A DNA stretch of 64,000 nucleotides, taken from NCBI GenBank assembly GCA_902778925.1, contig CACYZN010000018.1, positions 124,001 through 188,000 of the forward strand, written 5' to 3'. Shown here piece by piece: positions 51,586-60,139 of the stretch. A program made the translations under genes and the position numbers. This DNA comes from an uncultured Bacteroidota bacterium (GTDB taxonomy: Bacteria > Bacteroidota > Bacteroidia > Bacteroidales > P3). Numbering within the stretch: position 1 is the stretch's first letter; each line of letters begins with the position of its first letter. The notes below the pieces were generated by a model, which did no database searches, was not told the DNA's origin, and saw only the letters and a program-made list of their open reading frames with translations.

Positions 51586-53499
51586 ATGAAGAACAAAGGG
51601 TTTGAAATACCGGCATACATACTACTGAAACTGCTACTGGCCCTGTGCACCCTGTGGCTCACCCAGGTGCTTTTCCATTTGGCCAATCTGCGCCTCTTCC
51701 ACCTCGACGGCTTCGGCGAGTGGATGGGTGTGGCGTGGGGCAACGTGGTATTCGGTATCGCCACGGTGGGCGCATTCCTGCTGCCGTGGATGCTGCTGAT
51801 GCTACTGCCCGTAGGTGCCCGCCGCAAGCGGTGGTACCGCATATTGTGCGAGGTGCTGTACATTATACCGGTGCTGCTCATGGTGATACCGCGCGGCGCC
51901 AACGCAGCCTACTACCAGTACACCTACCGACTGCTGTCGGAAGAGATATTCTCTTACCTCGGCATCGGCGGACAGATGGGGACCCTCGTGCCGCTCTTCG
52001 CCGTCGACTACTGGTATGCATGGGTATTCCCGCTGGCCATCATCGTGGCGTTCTTTATGGTGAACAGCCGCATACGCCTCAACCTGCGCTCACGCGTCAA
52101 TGTGAAGCCCGTCGCCCGTGTGGCCGGGATGGCAGTAGGACTGCTGCTGGCCTGGTTCATGGTGTGGGGCGGCTTCGGCCACATGCTCAGGCTGAGCGAT
52201 GCCGGCCACTACTGCCAGCCAAAGAATGCCGCCCTCGTGAGCAACGACAGCTACAACATACTGCGCACCTTGCTCAACCCCAATCTGGACGAGGTGGAAT
52301 ACATGTCGGACGACGAACTTGTGAAGATCTACGAGCCACTCTATTCCCCTCGACAGGCCTCCCCCACCCTGTCCGCCGACAGCGCCGGCAACGTCGCCAC
52401 ACAGCGCAACGTGGTACTCATCATCGTCGAGAGTCTGGGGCAGGAGTTCATGGGCTGCTACAACACCCAACCCGACGCCGAAACCCGCACACCCTTCCTC
52501 GACTCGCTGGCGCAGCACTGCACCCTCTACGACGGCCGCTCCAACGGCAAGAAGAGCATCGAGGGCATCACCGCCATCACCACAGGCATCCCCAATCTCA
52601 TGAGCCGCCCGTTCATCAACTCCTGCTACTATGCCGACGACTTCGAGGGCATACCCACCGTGCTGGGCCGTCATGGCTACTATAGCGGCTTCTTCCACGG
52701 CAGCTACAACGGCGAGATGGGCTTCGACAGCCTCTGCCGCCGACTTGGCTTCGACGAGTATCTGGGCAAGGACGAGTTCGAGGCCGACCCGCAAAGCAAA
52801 CCCACCGACTACGACGGCGCCTGGGGCATCTTCGACGAGCCCTTCCTGCAGTACATGGTGCGCCACCTCGCAGGCTTCCGCCAGCCCTTCTTTGCCGAGG
52901 TCTTCACCGTCACTTCCCACCACCCCTTCCCTATCCCCGAGGAGCACAAGGGCCGGTTTGCCGAAGGACGCCACCCCATACTGAAATGCGTGGAGTACAC
53001 CGACTACTCCCTACGTCGCTTCTTCGAGGAGGCGCAGAAGCAACCCTGGTACAACAACACGCTGTTCATCATCACCGGCGACCACAGCGGACACGGCCTC
53101 ACACGCGAGTACAACGACTACGATGGCTGGTACCGCATACCGCTGATGATCTTCGACCCGCAACGCACCGAGGGTCATCGCAGCAACCGCATAGTGCAGC
53201 ACACCGACCTCATGCCTTCGCTGGTCGACTGGCTCGGCATCCAGGACGAGCACTTTGTCGCCTTCGGACAAAGCGTGGTGCAGCACCCCGAGCGCGGCTG
53301 GGTGGTCTACTACGGCAACGGCTACTACGTGCTCGAAAACAACAGCGCCAGCGACGGCGACCTCCACGAGACCAGCGTCCTCATGGGCGACGTGGCCACC
53401 GGCGAAGAGAAAAACCTGCGTTTCCTGAAGGCTATTGTTCAACAATACAACCACCGAGTAATCAACAACCAACTAAAAGCACAACACTATGAAGACTAA
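51586..53499 (+). CDS. LtaS-like sulfatase-fold phosphoglycerol/phosphoethanolamine transferase
   Basis: A 637-residue membrane protein with five N-terminal helices (to about residue 205) and an extracytoplasmic sulfatase-like domain. The metal-site start is VVLIIVESLGQEF, the nucleophile is probably Ser324 in NGKKSIEGI where LtaS has Thr, and metal ligands Asp499-His500 lie in TGDHSGHG. Gram-negative relatives move phosphoglycerol or phosphoethanolamine from a phospholipid to glycans or lipids. The next gene, a diacylglycerol-kinase-like protein, could recycle the diacylglycerol released. It overlaps that gene by 11 bp. Confidence 0.88.
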   Translation: MKNKGFEIPAYILLKLLLALCTLWLTQVLFHLANLRLFHLDGFGEWMGVAWGNVVFGIATVGAFLLPWMLLMLLPVGARRKRWYRILCEVLYIIPVLLMVIPRGANAAYYQYTYRLLSEEIFSYLGIGGQMGTLVPLFAVDYWYAWVFPLAIIVAFFMVNSRIRLNLRSRVNVKPVARVAGMAVGLLLAWFMVWGGFGHMLRLSDAGHYCQPKNAALVSNDSYNILRTLLNPNLDEVEYMSDDELVKIYEPLYSPRQASPTLSADSAGNVATQRNVVLIIVESLGQEFMGCYNTQPDAETRTPFLDSLAQHCTLYDGRSNGKKSIEGITAITTGIPNLMSRPFINSCYYADDFEGIPTVLGRHGYYSGFFHGSYNGEMGFDSLCRRLGFDEYLGKDEFEADPQSKPTDYDGAWGIFDEPFLQYMVRHLAGFRQPFFAEVFTVTSHHPFPIPEEHKGRFAEGRHPILKCVEYTDYSLRRFFEEAQKQPWYNNTLFIITGDHSGHGLTREYNDYDGWYRIPLMIFDPQRTEGHRSNRIVQHTDLMPSLVDWLGIQDEHFVAFGQSVVQHPERGWVVYYGNGYYVLENNSASDGDLHETSVLMGDVATGEEKNLRFLKAIVQQYNHRVINNQLKAQHYED

Positions 53500-54433
53500 G
53501 ACCCTCATCGTCGTCAACCCCATTTCTGGCATCGGCCGCCAGAAGAAGATAGAGCAGCTGCTGAAGAAGAACCTCAATGCCGACCTCTTCGACTACGAGG
53601 TACGCTATACCGAATACCGCCACCACGGTACCGAGATTGCCCGCGATGCCGCCGACCGCGGCTACGACTGCGTGGTTGCCGTGGGCGGCGACGGTTCGGT
53701 GAACGATGTGGTGCAGGGCATCAAAGACAGCGACACCCGACTCGGCATCATACCCTGCGGCAGCGGCAACGGCCTGGCCCGCTCGCTCAAGCTGCCCCTG
53801 CAGCCCTGGATGGCCATCCGCGTCCTAAACCAGCAGTACAAGCAGACCATCGACAGCATAGTGGTCAACGACAAATGGGTCGTGGTCAACGCCGCCGGCT
53901 GCGGCTTCGACGCCTACATAGCCCGACTCATGCATGCCGCCAAGACCCGCGGCCTCGCCGCCTACACCAACCTGGTGCTGCGCGAATACACCCGCTACAA
54001 GAACTCCGACTACCACCTCGTCGTCAATGGCCAGGACTACTACCGCAATGCCTGGTTCATCGCTGTGGCCAACAGCCAGCAGTTCGGCTACAACCTGGCC
54101 GTAGCCCCCAAGGCCAAGCTCGACGACGGACTGCTCGACATCAGCATCATCGACAAGGTGCCCCTCGACCACGTGCCCATCACCGCCCCCCTTGCCTTCA
54201 CCAACCACCTCGACCTCTCCCAGCACGTAGAGATGTTTAAAGCCAAAGACGTGCTTATCGAAGGCAACGCCGACCGCTGGGTGAACCTGGACGGCGAGGG
54301 CGAGAACATAGGCACCAGCGTCCACTTCGTGGTCCATCCCCAGTCGGTCAAGATATTCGCACGCGACATGAAATACCCCCTGCGCGAGATCTCACCTGCG
54401 CTGGGCGACATCATCATAGACCCACGCCGATGA
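53489..54433 (+). CDS. Diacylglycerol-kinase-family lipid kinase
   Basis: A 314-residue cytoplasmic or membrane-associated kinase of the DagK/YegS family. 'VVNPISGIGRQKKIEQLL' opens it, the ATP-binding GGDGSVNDVVQGI is at 66-78, and 'GIIPCGSGNGLARSL' follows. The C-terminal beta-sandwich is complete. It probably phosphorylates diacylglycerol (or a sphingoid base) to return it to phospholipid synthesis. Placement after the LtaS-like gene supports diacylglycerol. The stop overlaps the SUI1 gene start by 4 bp. Confidence 0.92.
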   Translation: MKTKTLIVVNPISGIGRQKKIEQLLKKNLNADLFDYEVRYTEYRHHGTEIARDAADRGYDCVVAVGGDGSVNDVVQGIKDSDTRLGIIPCGSGNGLARSLKLPLQPWMAIRVLNQQYKQTIDSIVVNDKWVVVNAAGCGFDAYIARLMHAAKTRGLAAYTNLVLREYTRYKNSDYHLVVNGQDYYRNAWFIAVANSQQFGYNLAVAPKAKLDDGLLDISIIDKVPLDHVPITAPLAFTNHLDLSQHVEMFKAKDVLIEGNADRWVNLDGEGENIGTSVHFVVHPQSVKIFARDMKYPLREISPALGDIIIDPRR

Positions 54434-54756
54434 GCAAGAAGCAACCCATAGGGGTAGTCTACTCGACCAACCCCGACTTCCAGTACCAGTACGACGACCA
54501 GCCTGAGGCCGTCACCCTCGAGCCCGGCCGGCAGCGCCTGCGCGTCAGCCTCGACCGCCACCATCGCGGAGGCAAGACCGTCACCCTCGTCGACGGCTTC
54601 GTCGGCACCGACGCCGACCTCCAGTCGCTAGGCAAGACCCTCAAGGCACGCTGCGGCGTGGGCGGTTCGGCCAAAGACGGACAAATCATCATCCAAGGCG
54701 ACTTCGTCGACCGCGTAAAGTCCTTGCTTAAAGAAATGGGAATGGGCGTCAAGTAG
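54430..54756 (+). CDS. SUI1/YciH family translation factor
   Basis: A 108-residue protein with an eIF1-like domain: QRLRVSLDRHHRGGKTVTLVDGF (about 36-58) and 'LGKTLKARCGVGGSAKDGQIIIQGDF'. It is of the bacterial YciH type, which can act in start-codon fidelity and stress translation. It overlaps the lipid kinase gene by 4 bp and is convergent with the NlpC/P60 gene with a 21-bp gap lacking a clear terminator. Confidence 0.93.
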   Translation: MSKKQPIGVVYSTNPDFQYQYDDQPEAVTLEPGRQRLRVSLDRHHRGGKTVTLVDGFVGTDADLQSLGKTLKARCGVGGSAKDGQIIIQGDFVDRVKSLLKEMGMGVK

Positions 54757-54777
54757 CCACGCCCCTGGACGGTCCCG

Positions 54778-55383
54778 CTACCTGACCCGGCCGCCCTTGT
54801 AGAAGTGCTTGCTCCAGTAGCCGTCGGACACACTGCTGACGCACACGCCCGCGCTGGTCGACGAATGGGCGAACAAACCCTCTTTCAGGTAGATGCCCAC
54901 GTGCGACACCTTGCCCTTGCTGTTGGTGAAAAACAGTATGTCGCCTTCGGCCAGCTGGCCTTTGCCTATCAGCTCCACGTCGCGCAGCATGTCGTTGGCC
55001 GTGCGGCTCAGGTTTTTGCCATACACCTCGCGGTAGACGATACCGACAAAGGCCGAGCAGTCGACCCCCTTGCGGTCCGTGCCGCCGTACTTGTAGGGCA
55101 CCCCCAGCCACGAGTTCACCGTGGAGTAGAGCAGCGTGTTGTCGTCGCCCGTGCAAGTCAGACCCAGCGCGTTGAAGCACTCGCTACCGTCGGCAGCCAC
55201 CTGCTTCTTGGCCTTCACCGGCGTCGCTATGACCGGCACCTCGTCCACCCGCTCGTCCACATACAGCTGCCCTATCACGAAATCCTCGTCTTCCAGATCG
55301 CGCGACATGAAAGTCTTCAGGCTCTCGCAACCCGTCAGTAGCAGGCATCCCGCCACAGCTGTTATGATTACTCTTTGCTTCAC
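54778..55383 (-). CDS. NlpC/P60 peptidoglycan endopeptidase, lipoprotein
   Basis: A 201-residue lipoprotein (LLTGC, Cys19) with a C40 papain-like domain. Catalytic Cys109 is in GVDCSAF, His161 in SHVGIYL, and the third residue is probably His173. It should cleave peptide stems of peptidoglycan. The start is GTG, 2 bp after the divIC/ftsB stop; no ATG fits before the signal peptide. It is the last gene of an operon with an MltD-like transglycosylase and a division protein, all acting on the cell wall. Confidence 0.9.
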   Translation of the reverse strand: MKQRVIITAVAGCLLLTGCESLKTFMSRDLEDEDFVIGQLYVDERVDEVPVIATPVKAKKQVAADGSECFNALGLTCTGDDNTLLYSTVNSWLGVPYKYGGTDRKGVDCSAFVGIVYREVYGKNLSRTANDMLRDVELIGKGQLAEGDILFFTNSKGKVSHVGIYLKEGLFAHSSTSAGVCVSSVSDGYWSKHFYKGGRVR

Positions 55384-55385
55384 AC

Positions 55386-55670
55386 CTAGTCTTTCACTAC
55401 AAATATATCTTCGTCGGCACGCTTCATGTAGTAATTCTCGCGGCCGTAGTGTTCCTTCACATCCAGACTGCTGCGCAGCTCGGCGGCGGCGGCGCTGTCG
55501 GCCACTATCGCCTCCCGCAGTGTCTGTTCCTCGCGGTGCAGCTTGTCGACCTGGCGGTGCAGCCGCGAGCTGACCCGCAGGCTGTAGTCGTCGATAAACA
55601 CTATCACCGCCACAAACACCAGCGTGGCTATCACATACTTGTTGGTCAATATCTTCACCCACCGTTTCAT
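55386..55670 (-). CDS. FtsB/DivIC septum formation initiator
   Basis: A 94-residue bitopic membrane protein: short head, one helix (YVIATLVFVAVIVFI, about 12-26), then a periplasmic leucine-zipper-like coil with 'VDKLHREEQTLREAIVADSAAAAEL', and the typical 'KEHYGRENYYMKRADEDIFVV' end. This is the standard FtsB/DivIC form that assembles with FtsL and FtsQ at the septum. It overlaps the transglycosylase gene by 4 bp. Confidence 0.9.
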   Translation of the reverse strand: MKRWVKILTNKYVIATLVFVAVIVFIDDYSLRVSSRLHRQVDKLHREEQTLREAIVADSAAAAELRSSLDVKEHYGRENYYMKRADEDIFVVKD

Positions 55671-56926
55671 CTCACCTTCAGTTTCTGTCCCACACGTATA
55701 TTGTCACTCTTCATGCCGTTGCGCTTCTTGAGCGTTGCCACACTGATGCCGTGCTTCGAGGCTATCTTGTACAGTGTGTCGCCCTTGCGGACGGTGTAGT
55801 ATTTGCCGCCGCCGCTCGAGCTGCTGCCGGCCTTGCTGCCTTTCGACCGGGGCTCGACCCTGATAGGACGGCGCTCCAGGCTGTCGGCCGTGCGACGGTA
55901 GATGGAGTCCTGGTTGGTGATGAAGGCCTCGAGCTTCGACGTGGGCAGGCACAGCGGATACATCTGTGTCGACGCCGGTATGTAGCCCACGCGGTACTGC
56001 GGGTTCAGCGTCTGCAGCTCGTCCATCTCCATGCCCGTGGCTTCGGCCACATAGCACAACAGCACGTCGCGCACCAGCATCACCGTGTCGGCGCGCACCG
56101 GCAGGTTCAGCTTGGTGGGGTGCAGGCCGTGCAGCTCGTAGTAGTTCATCACATATACCACCGCCGTGAAGGCCGGCACGTAGCCGCGCGTCTCGCGTGG
56201 CAGGTTCGGATAGATGCTCCAGTAGTTGCGAGCGCCGCCGCTGCGCGCGATGGCCTTGTTCACATTGCCCGAGCCGCAGTTGTAGGCCGCAATGGCGAGC
56301 TCCCAGTCGCCGAAGATGCGGTACAGGTCGCTCAGGTGCCGCGCCGCCGCCACCGTGCTCTTGTAGGGGTCGCGCCGCTCGTCGACCACCGAATTGACTT
56401 CCAGGTCGTACAGCTTGCCGGTCGAGTACATGAACTGCCACAAGCCGGCGGCGCCCACGCGCGAGGTGGCCTGCGTGTTCATGGCGCTCTCCACGATGGA
56501 GAGGTACTTCAGCTCTTCGGGAACCCCGTAGCGGTGCAGGGCGTCCTCGAAGATGGGGTGGTAGTACTCGCACAGGGTCATCATCACATCGAGCCGCGTA
56601 GCCATGTGGCGCAGGTAGAAGCCGATATAGTTGCGCACCACGCTGTTGTAGGTCAGGGGCACCACCGTGTGCAGTGCCTGTAGGCGATGCTCGAGCACAC
56701 TGTCGGGCAGCGCGTCGAACTCCTCCATCGAGAAGCGATGGCTGCTGTGCATACGATGGTGGTTGTGCTTGCGCAGGTAGTAGCTGTTCAGCAGGCTGTC
56801 GTAGGCCTCGGTATAGCGTTTGGTCATCACCTCGGCCCCGTCGGCCTCCTGTGCCACCACGCGCACGGGCACCACGCCCATAGCCACTGCCAGCAGCAGA
56901 TACAATATGTTGCGGCTCAATTTCAT
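55667..56926 (-). CDS. MltD-like lytic transglycosylase with LysM
   Basis: A 419-residue exported cell-wall lytic enzyme. The signal peptide ends VRVVAQ. The SLT domain has catalytic Glu146 in YLSIVESAMN, then GAAGLWQFM (158-166) and 'AIAAYNCGSGNVNKAI'. A Gly/Ser linker leads to one C-terminal LysM (KYYTVRKGDTLYKIASKHGISVATLKKRNG). It cleaves peptidoglycan glycan strands. An upstream in-frame ATG exists at 57010 but precedes a non-signal stretch, so 56926 is used. It heads the operon with divIC/ftsB and the NlpC/P60 gene. Confidence 0.92.
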   Translation of the reverse strand: MKLSRNILYLLLAVAMGVVPVRVVAQEADGAEVMTKRYTEAYDSLLNSYYLRKHNHHRMHSSHRFSMEEFDALPDSVLEHRLQALHTVVPLTYNSVVRNYIGFYLRHMATRLDVMMTLCEYYHPIFEDALHRYGVPEELKYLSIVESAMNTQATSRVGAAGLWQFMYSTGKLYDLEVNSVVDERRDPYKSTVAAARHLSDLYRIFGDWELAIAAYNCGSGNVNKAIARSGGARNYWSIYPNLPRETRGYVPAFTAVVYVMNYYELHGLHPTKLNLPVRADTVMLVRDVLLCYVAEATGMEMDELQTLNPQYRVGYIPASTQMYPLCLPTSKLEAFITNQDSIYRRTADSLERRPIRVEPRSKGSKAGSSSSGGGKYYTVRKGDTLYKIASKHGISVATLKKRNGMKSDNIRVGQKLKVR

Positions 56927-57021
56927 CGTCACTTGTAACGCAACATCTCGACTATTATTATACACCCCGACGATTTTTTTTCCATCTCCTTTCCAATTTC
57001 TATCTTTCAATCATCAATTCC

Positions 57022-57171
57022 CACCTATCACCTTTCACCTATCACCTTTCACCTCACTCCTCTCACCTTACGATGAATATCGAATTTCGAACTTCGAATT
57101 TCGAATTTAGACTCTCCCCTTCCACCTCTCACCTATCACCTCCCACCTATCACCTATCACCTTTCACCTCT
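57022..57171 (+). repeat. 7-bp-period array next to family A palindrome
   Basis: Seven 7-bp units at 57022-57070 (CACCTAT, CACCTTT, CACCTAT, CACCTTT, CACCTCA, CTCCTCT, CACCTTA), then four CGAATTT-like units at 57081-57108, then seven more CACCTNN units at 57123-57171. The array ends 12 bp before the family A palindrome copy 4. The unit matches that at 1866-1995. Confidence 0.8.
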
Positions 57172-57183
57172 CCCCCTCCGCCC

Positions 57184-57274
57184 GTTCTTATGTCGTTCTT
57201 ATGTACTTCTTATGTACTATTTATGTTTAAAACATAAGAAATACATAAGAAATACATAAGAAGTACATAAGAAG
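57184..57274. repeat. Family A 11-bp-unit palindrome, copy 4
   Basis: Arms 57184-57225 and 57233-57274 around TTTAAAA. The left outer unit is GTTCTTATGTC, so the arm differs slightly from copies 1-3, but the 42/7/42 layout is kept. It lies between divergent genes (transglycosylase and DegP-like protease). Confidence 0.9.
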
Positions 57275-57530
57275 TACCGGAGGGGAAGCGGAGAGGATGG
57301 CTGGCGGAGCTGGTTGTCAGGCGGTTACGAATGGGTCAAAAACCAGCCGAAATCTTAAATCCTTTAAGGTTTAAGTTAAATAGGGTTAAAACGGCCGCCT
57401 TGTAGGCTGCCGGCACCGGCGATGGATGGTGGCGGACGGGGGGCCGGATTAACATATTTTATCACTCGTCAGGGCAATAAAGGAGGTGATATTTTGTTAC
57501 AACGGTAGTATACAAAACACAAAGCCTACT
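57275..57530. other. Conserved repeat flank and degP-like leader
   Basis: 57275-57321 is the conserved flank shared with 6447-6493. The next 150 bp hold A/T-rich stretches with TTTAAGGTTTAAG and a CCGGCACCGGCG run, with no gene found. AAAGGAGGTGAT at 57479-57490 is a full match to the 16S rRNA 3' end, but lies about 40 bp before the ATG of the protease gene, too far to be its ribosome site. No good TTTG/TAnnTTTG promoter is visible. Confidence 0.5.
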
Positions 57531-58661
57531 ATGAGAAAGTACATATTTGCCAGCGTGGCGTGCATAGCAATGATGATGCAGGCATGCGCCCAGAATCCGA
57601 ACGAGGTGGCCACCCAGGCCGTGCCGCAGGCGACACAGGCTGCGCCGGCCCGCCTCACCCTGACCGACTTCACCGACGTGGCCCAGGCCACCATCGACGG
57701 CGTGGTGCACATCAAGACCGAGATGACGCAGATGACGCCCCTCTACCAGTCGTTTTTCGGCTTCATCATACCCCAGGGGGTGCAGAAGCAGGTCTACAAC
57801 GCCTACGGTTCGGGGGTCATCATCACCAGCGACGGCTACATACTGACCAACAACCACGTGGTGCAGGATGCCGAGCGCATCAGCGTGACCTTCAACGACC
57901 GGCGCGAGCTGCCGGCCCGTCTGGTGGGCAACGACCCCGCCACCGACCTGGCGGTGATCAAGGTCGAGGCCGAGGGGCTCACCTACATACCCTTCGGCAA
58001 CAGCGACCAGGTGCGCGTCGGCGAGCCCGTGCTGGCCATCGGCAACCCCTTCAACCTCACCTCGACGGTGACCAGCGGCATCATCAGCGCCAAGGCCCGC
58101 AACATGCACATCATCGACAACCCGCGCACCAACGAGACTCCGCTCGAGTCGTTCCTGCAGACCGATGCCGCCGTCAACAGCGGCAACAGCGGCGGGGCGC
58201 TGGTCAACTCGCAGGCCCAGCTCATCGGCATAGTGACCGCCATTGCCTCGGGCAACGGCAACTACATAGGCTACTCCTTCGCCATACCGGCCAACCTGGC
58301 CGTCAAGGTGGCCGGCGACCTGCAGCGCTACGGCTACGTGCAGCGCGCCTACCTGGGCGTGCAGGTGGCCGAGGTCGACGCCAACGTGGCCCGCAAGACC
58401 GGCGCCCGCTCCACCCGCGGCCTGCTGGTGGCCGTCGTCACCCCCGACTGCGCTGCCGCACGCGCCGGCCTGCGTCAGGGCGACATCATACTGCATGTGG
58501 CAGGCAAAGAGGTCAACACCTTTGCCGAGATGACCGAAGAGCTGGGCCTCTTCAGCCCCGGCGACGTGGTGGAGGTGGACTACGAGCGCGACGGCCGCAC
58601 CCAGACCGTCAAGGCCACCCTGCTCAACTCGAAAGGCAACACCGACATAATACGCCGCTAA
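57531..58661 (+). CDS. DegP/HtrA-like periplasmic serine protease
   Basis: A 376-residue trypsin-like protease with one C-terminal PDZ domain, the DegS layout. The lipobox-like end of the signal peptide is MMMQAC (Cys19), so it may be a lipoprotein. The triad is His109 (LTNNHVV), Asp139 (PATDLAVIKV) and Ser220 (VNSGNSGGAL). The PDZ (about 280-370) includes YLGVQVAEVD and 'AARAGLRQGDIILHVAGKEV'. It serves envelope protein quality control. A GTG at 57486 could extend the N-terminus by 15 residues, but this would break the signal peptide. Downstream gene is 28 bp away. Confidence 0.92.
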   Translation: MRKYIFASVACIAMMMQACAQNPNEVATQAVPQATQAAPARLTLTDFTDVAQATIDGVVHIKTEMTQMTPLYQSFFGFIIPQGVQKQVYNAYGSGVIITSDGYILTNNHVVQDAERISVTFNDRRELPARLVGNDPATDLAVIKVEAEGLTYIPFGNSDQVRVGEPVLAIGNPFNLTSTVTSGIISAKARNMHIIDNPRTNETPLESFLQTDAAVNSGNSGGALVNSQAQLIGIVTAIASGNGNYIGYSFAIPANLAVKVAGDLQRYGYVQRAYLGVQVAEVDANVARKTGARSTRGLLVAVVTPDCAAARAGLRQGDIILHVAGKEVNTFAEMTEELGLFSPGDVVEVDYERDGRTQTVKATLLNSKGNTDIIRR

Positions 58662-58689
58662 ACCAACCCCCACAGCACCCACACACCGA

Positions 58690-60051
58690 GTGAACCTCGA
58701 CGAGCGATATGCCGAAATGACACAGCAGCCGGTCAAGCTGCTGGTGTGCCGCATGGCCGTGCCCACCATCATAGCCATGGTGACCACCGCCCTCTACAAC
58801 GTGGTCGACGCCGCCTTCATAGGGCGCCTCTCGACCGGCGGCACCGCCGGCATAGGCATCTCGTTTGCCTACATGACCATCGTCCAGGCGCTGGGCTTCT
58901 TCTTCGGCCACGGCTCGGGCAACTACATCTCGCGGGCCCTCGGCGCCAAGGACGTGGGCTCGGCCACCAAGGTGGCCACCGTGGGCTTCGGCACCCCCAT
59001 GCTGCTGGGACTGCTGGCGGCCGCACTGTGCCTGCCCAACCTCAGCGCCCTCAGCACACTGCTCGGCGCCCCGCCCGAGGTGGTGCCCTACGCCAACGAC
59101 TACCTGCGCTACATCGTGGCCGCCACCCCCTTCATGATGTCGGCGCTCACCCTCAACAACCAGCTGCGCCTGCAGGGCAACGCACGCTTCGCCATGGTGG
59201 GCATAGTGAGCGGCGCGGTGCTCAACATCGTGCTCGACCCCCTCTTCATCTTCACCCTCGACATGGGTGTGAGCGGAGCCTCGCTGGCCACCGCCATCAG
59301 CCAGCTCTTCGCCTGGGGGCTGCTACTCTACGGCACCACACGTCCGCAATGCATACACCTCAGCCTGCGCGACTTCCGGCCCTCGTGGCACATCTACTAC
59401 GAGATATTCCGCGGCGGGCTGCCCTCGCTCTTCCGCCAACTGTTCAACTCGGCCGCCGCCGTGGCCCTCAACTACAGCGCCGCCCTCTACGCCCTGCCCG
59501 GGCAGGAGGCCTCGGCCGTGGCCGCCTTCGCCGTGGTGACGCGCATCATGATGTTCGCCTTCAGCACGGTGCTGGGCTTCTGCCAGGGGTTCCAGCCAGT
59601 GTGCGGCTTCAACTACGGCGCCCGCCTCTACGGCCGCGTGCGACAGTCGTTCCTCTTCACCCTCAGCGTCTCCTCGCTCTTCCTGCTCGTCATCTCGACG
59701 GCAGGCTTCATCTTCGCGCCCCAGGTGGTGGCCCTCTTCCGCTCGGAAGACCCCGTGCTGCTCGACATCGGCACCACCACCCTGCGCTGGCAATGCGCCG
59801 CCTTCCCGCTCATAGCACTCTCCACCACCACCAACATGCTCTTCCAGAACATACGCATGACCCTGCCCGCCACCCTGCTCAGCATAGGCCGCAACGGCAT
59901 CTTCTTCCTGCCGGCCATCATACTGCTGCCCATGGCCTTCGGACTGCTGGGCGTGCAGATGGCTCAGGCGGTGGCCGACCTGTGCACCTTCCTCCTCTCG
60001 CTGCCCTACGCCGTGTGGATCAGCCGCAAGCTGGCTGCCGGCATGGCCTGA
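58690..60051 (+). CDS. MATE family efflux transporter
   Basis: A 453-residue, 12-helix transporter of the MATE family, which exports drugs or metabolites in exchange for Na+ or H+. The start 'LDERYAEMTQQPVKLLVCRMAVPTIIAMVTTALYNVVDAAFIG' and the internal GAKD, 'TPFMMSALTLNNQLRLQGNARFAMVGIVSGAVLNIVLDPLFIF' are family signatures. Start is GTG; the N-terminus matches related proteins beginning MNLDERY. It follows the protease gene after 28 bp. Confidence 0.93.
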   Translation: MNLDERYAEMTQQPVKLLVCRMAVPTIIAMVTTALYNVVDAAFIGRLSTGGTAGIGISFAYMTIVQALGFFFGHGSGNYISRALGAKDVGSATKVATVGFGTPMLLGLLAAALCLPNLSALSTLLGAPPEVVPYANDYLRYIVAATPFMMSALTLNNQLRLQGNARFAMVGIVSGAVLNIVLDPLFIFTLDMGVSGASLATAISQLFAWGLLLYGTTRPQCIHLSLRDFRPSWHIYYEIFRGGLPSLFRQLFNSAAAVALNYSAALYALPGQEASAVAAFAVVTRIMMFAFSTVLGFCQGFQPVCGFNYGARLYGRVRQSFLFTLSVSSLFLLVISTAGFIFAPQVVALFRSEDPVLLDIGTTTLRWQCAAFPLIALSTTTNMLFQNIRMTLPATLLSIGRNGIFFLPAIILLPMAFGLLGVQMAQAVADLCTFLLSLPYAVWISRKLAAGMA

Positions 60052-60107
60052 GGTGCCGTCGACGGAAATTATTTTTCGTTTACTGCCCGCAATCTAAGAA
60101 ATTTGTG

Positions 60108-60115
60108 TAAATTTG
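60108..60115 (+). promoter_or_regulatory. Probable promoter -7 box for the 60140 gene
   Basis: TAAATTTG at 60108-60115, preceded by GTG as in several promoters here (GTGTAnnTTTGC). The matching -33 region (TTTACTG near 60079-60085) is a poor TTTG. The ATG is 24 bp downstream. Confidence 0.5.
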
Positions 60116-60139
60116 CAGCCCGAAACAAACGTTGCAACA

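Noticed and set aside
57022-57274. CRISPR array
   Set aside because: Repeats are 7 and 11 bp with no spacers of regular length, and no cas genes are present.
57486-57530. DegP-like start at the GTG at 57486
   Set aside because: The extension would place polar residues before the signal peptide and its start lies inside the GGAGGTG sequence.
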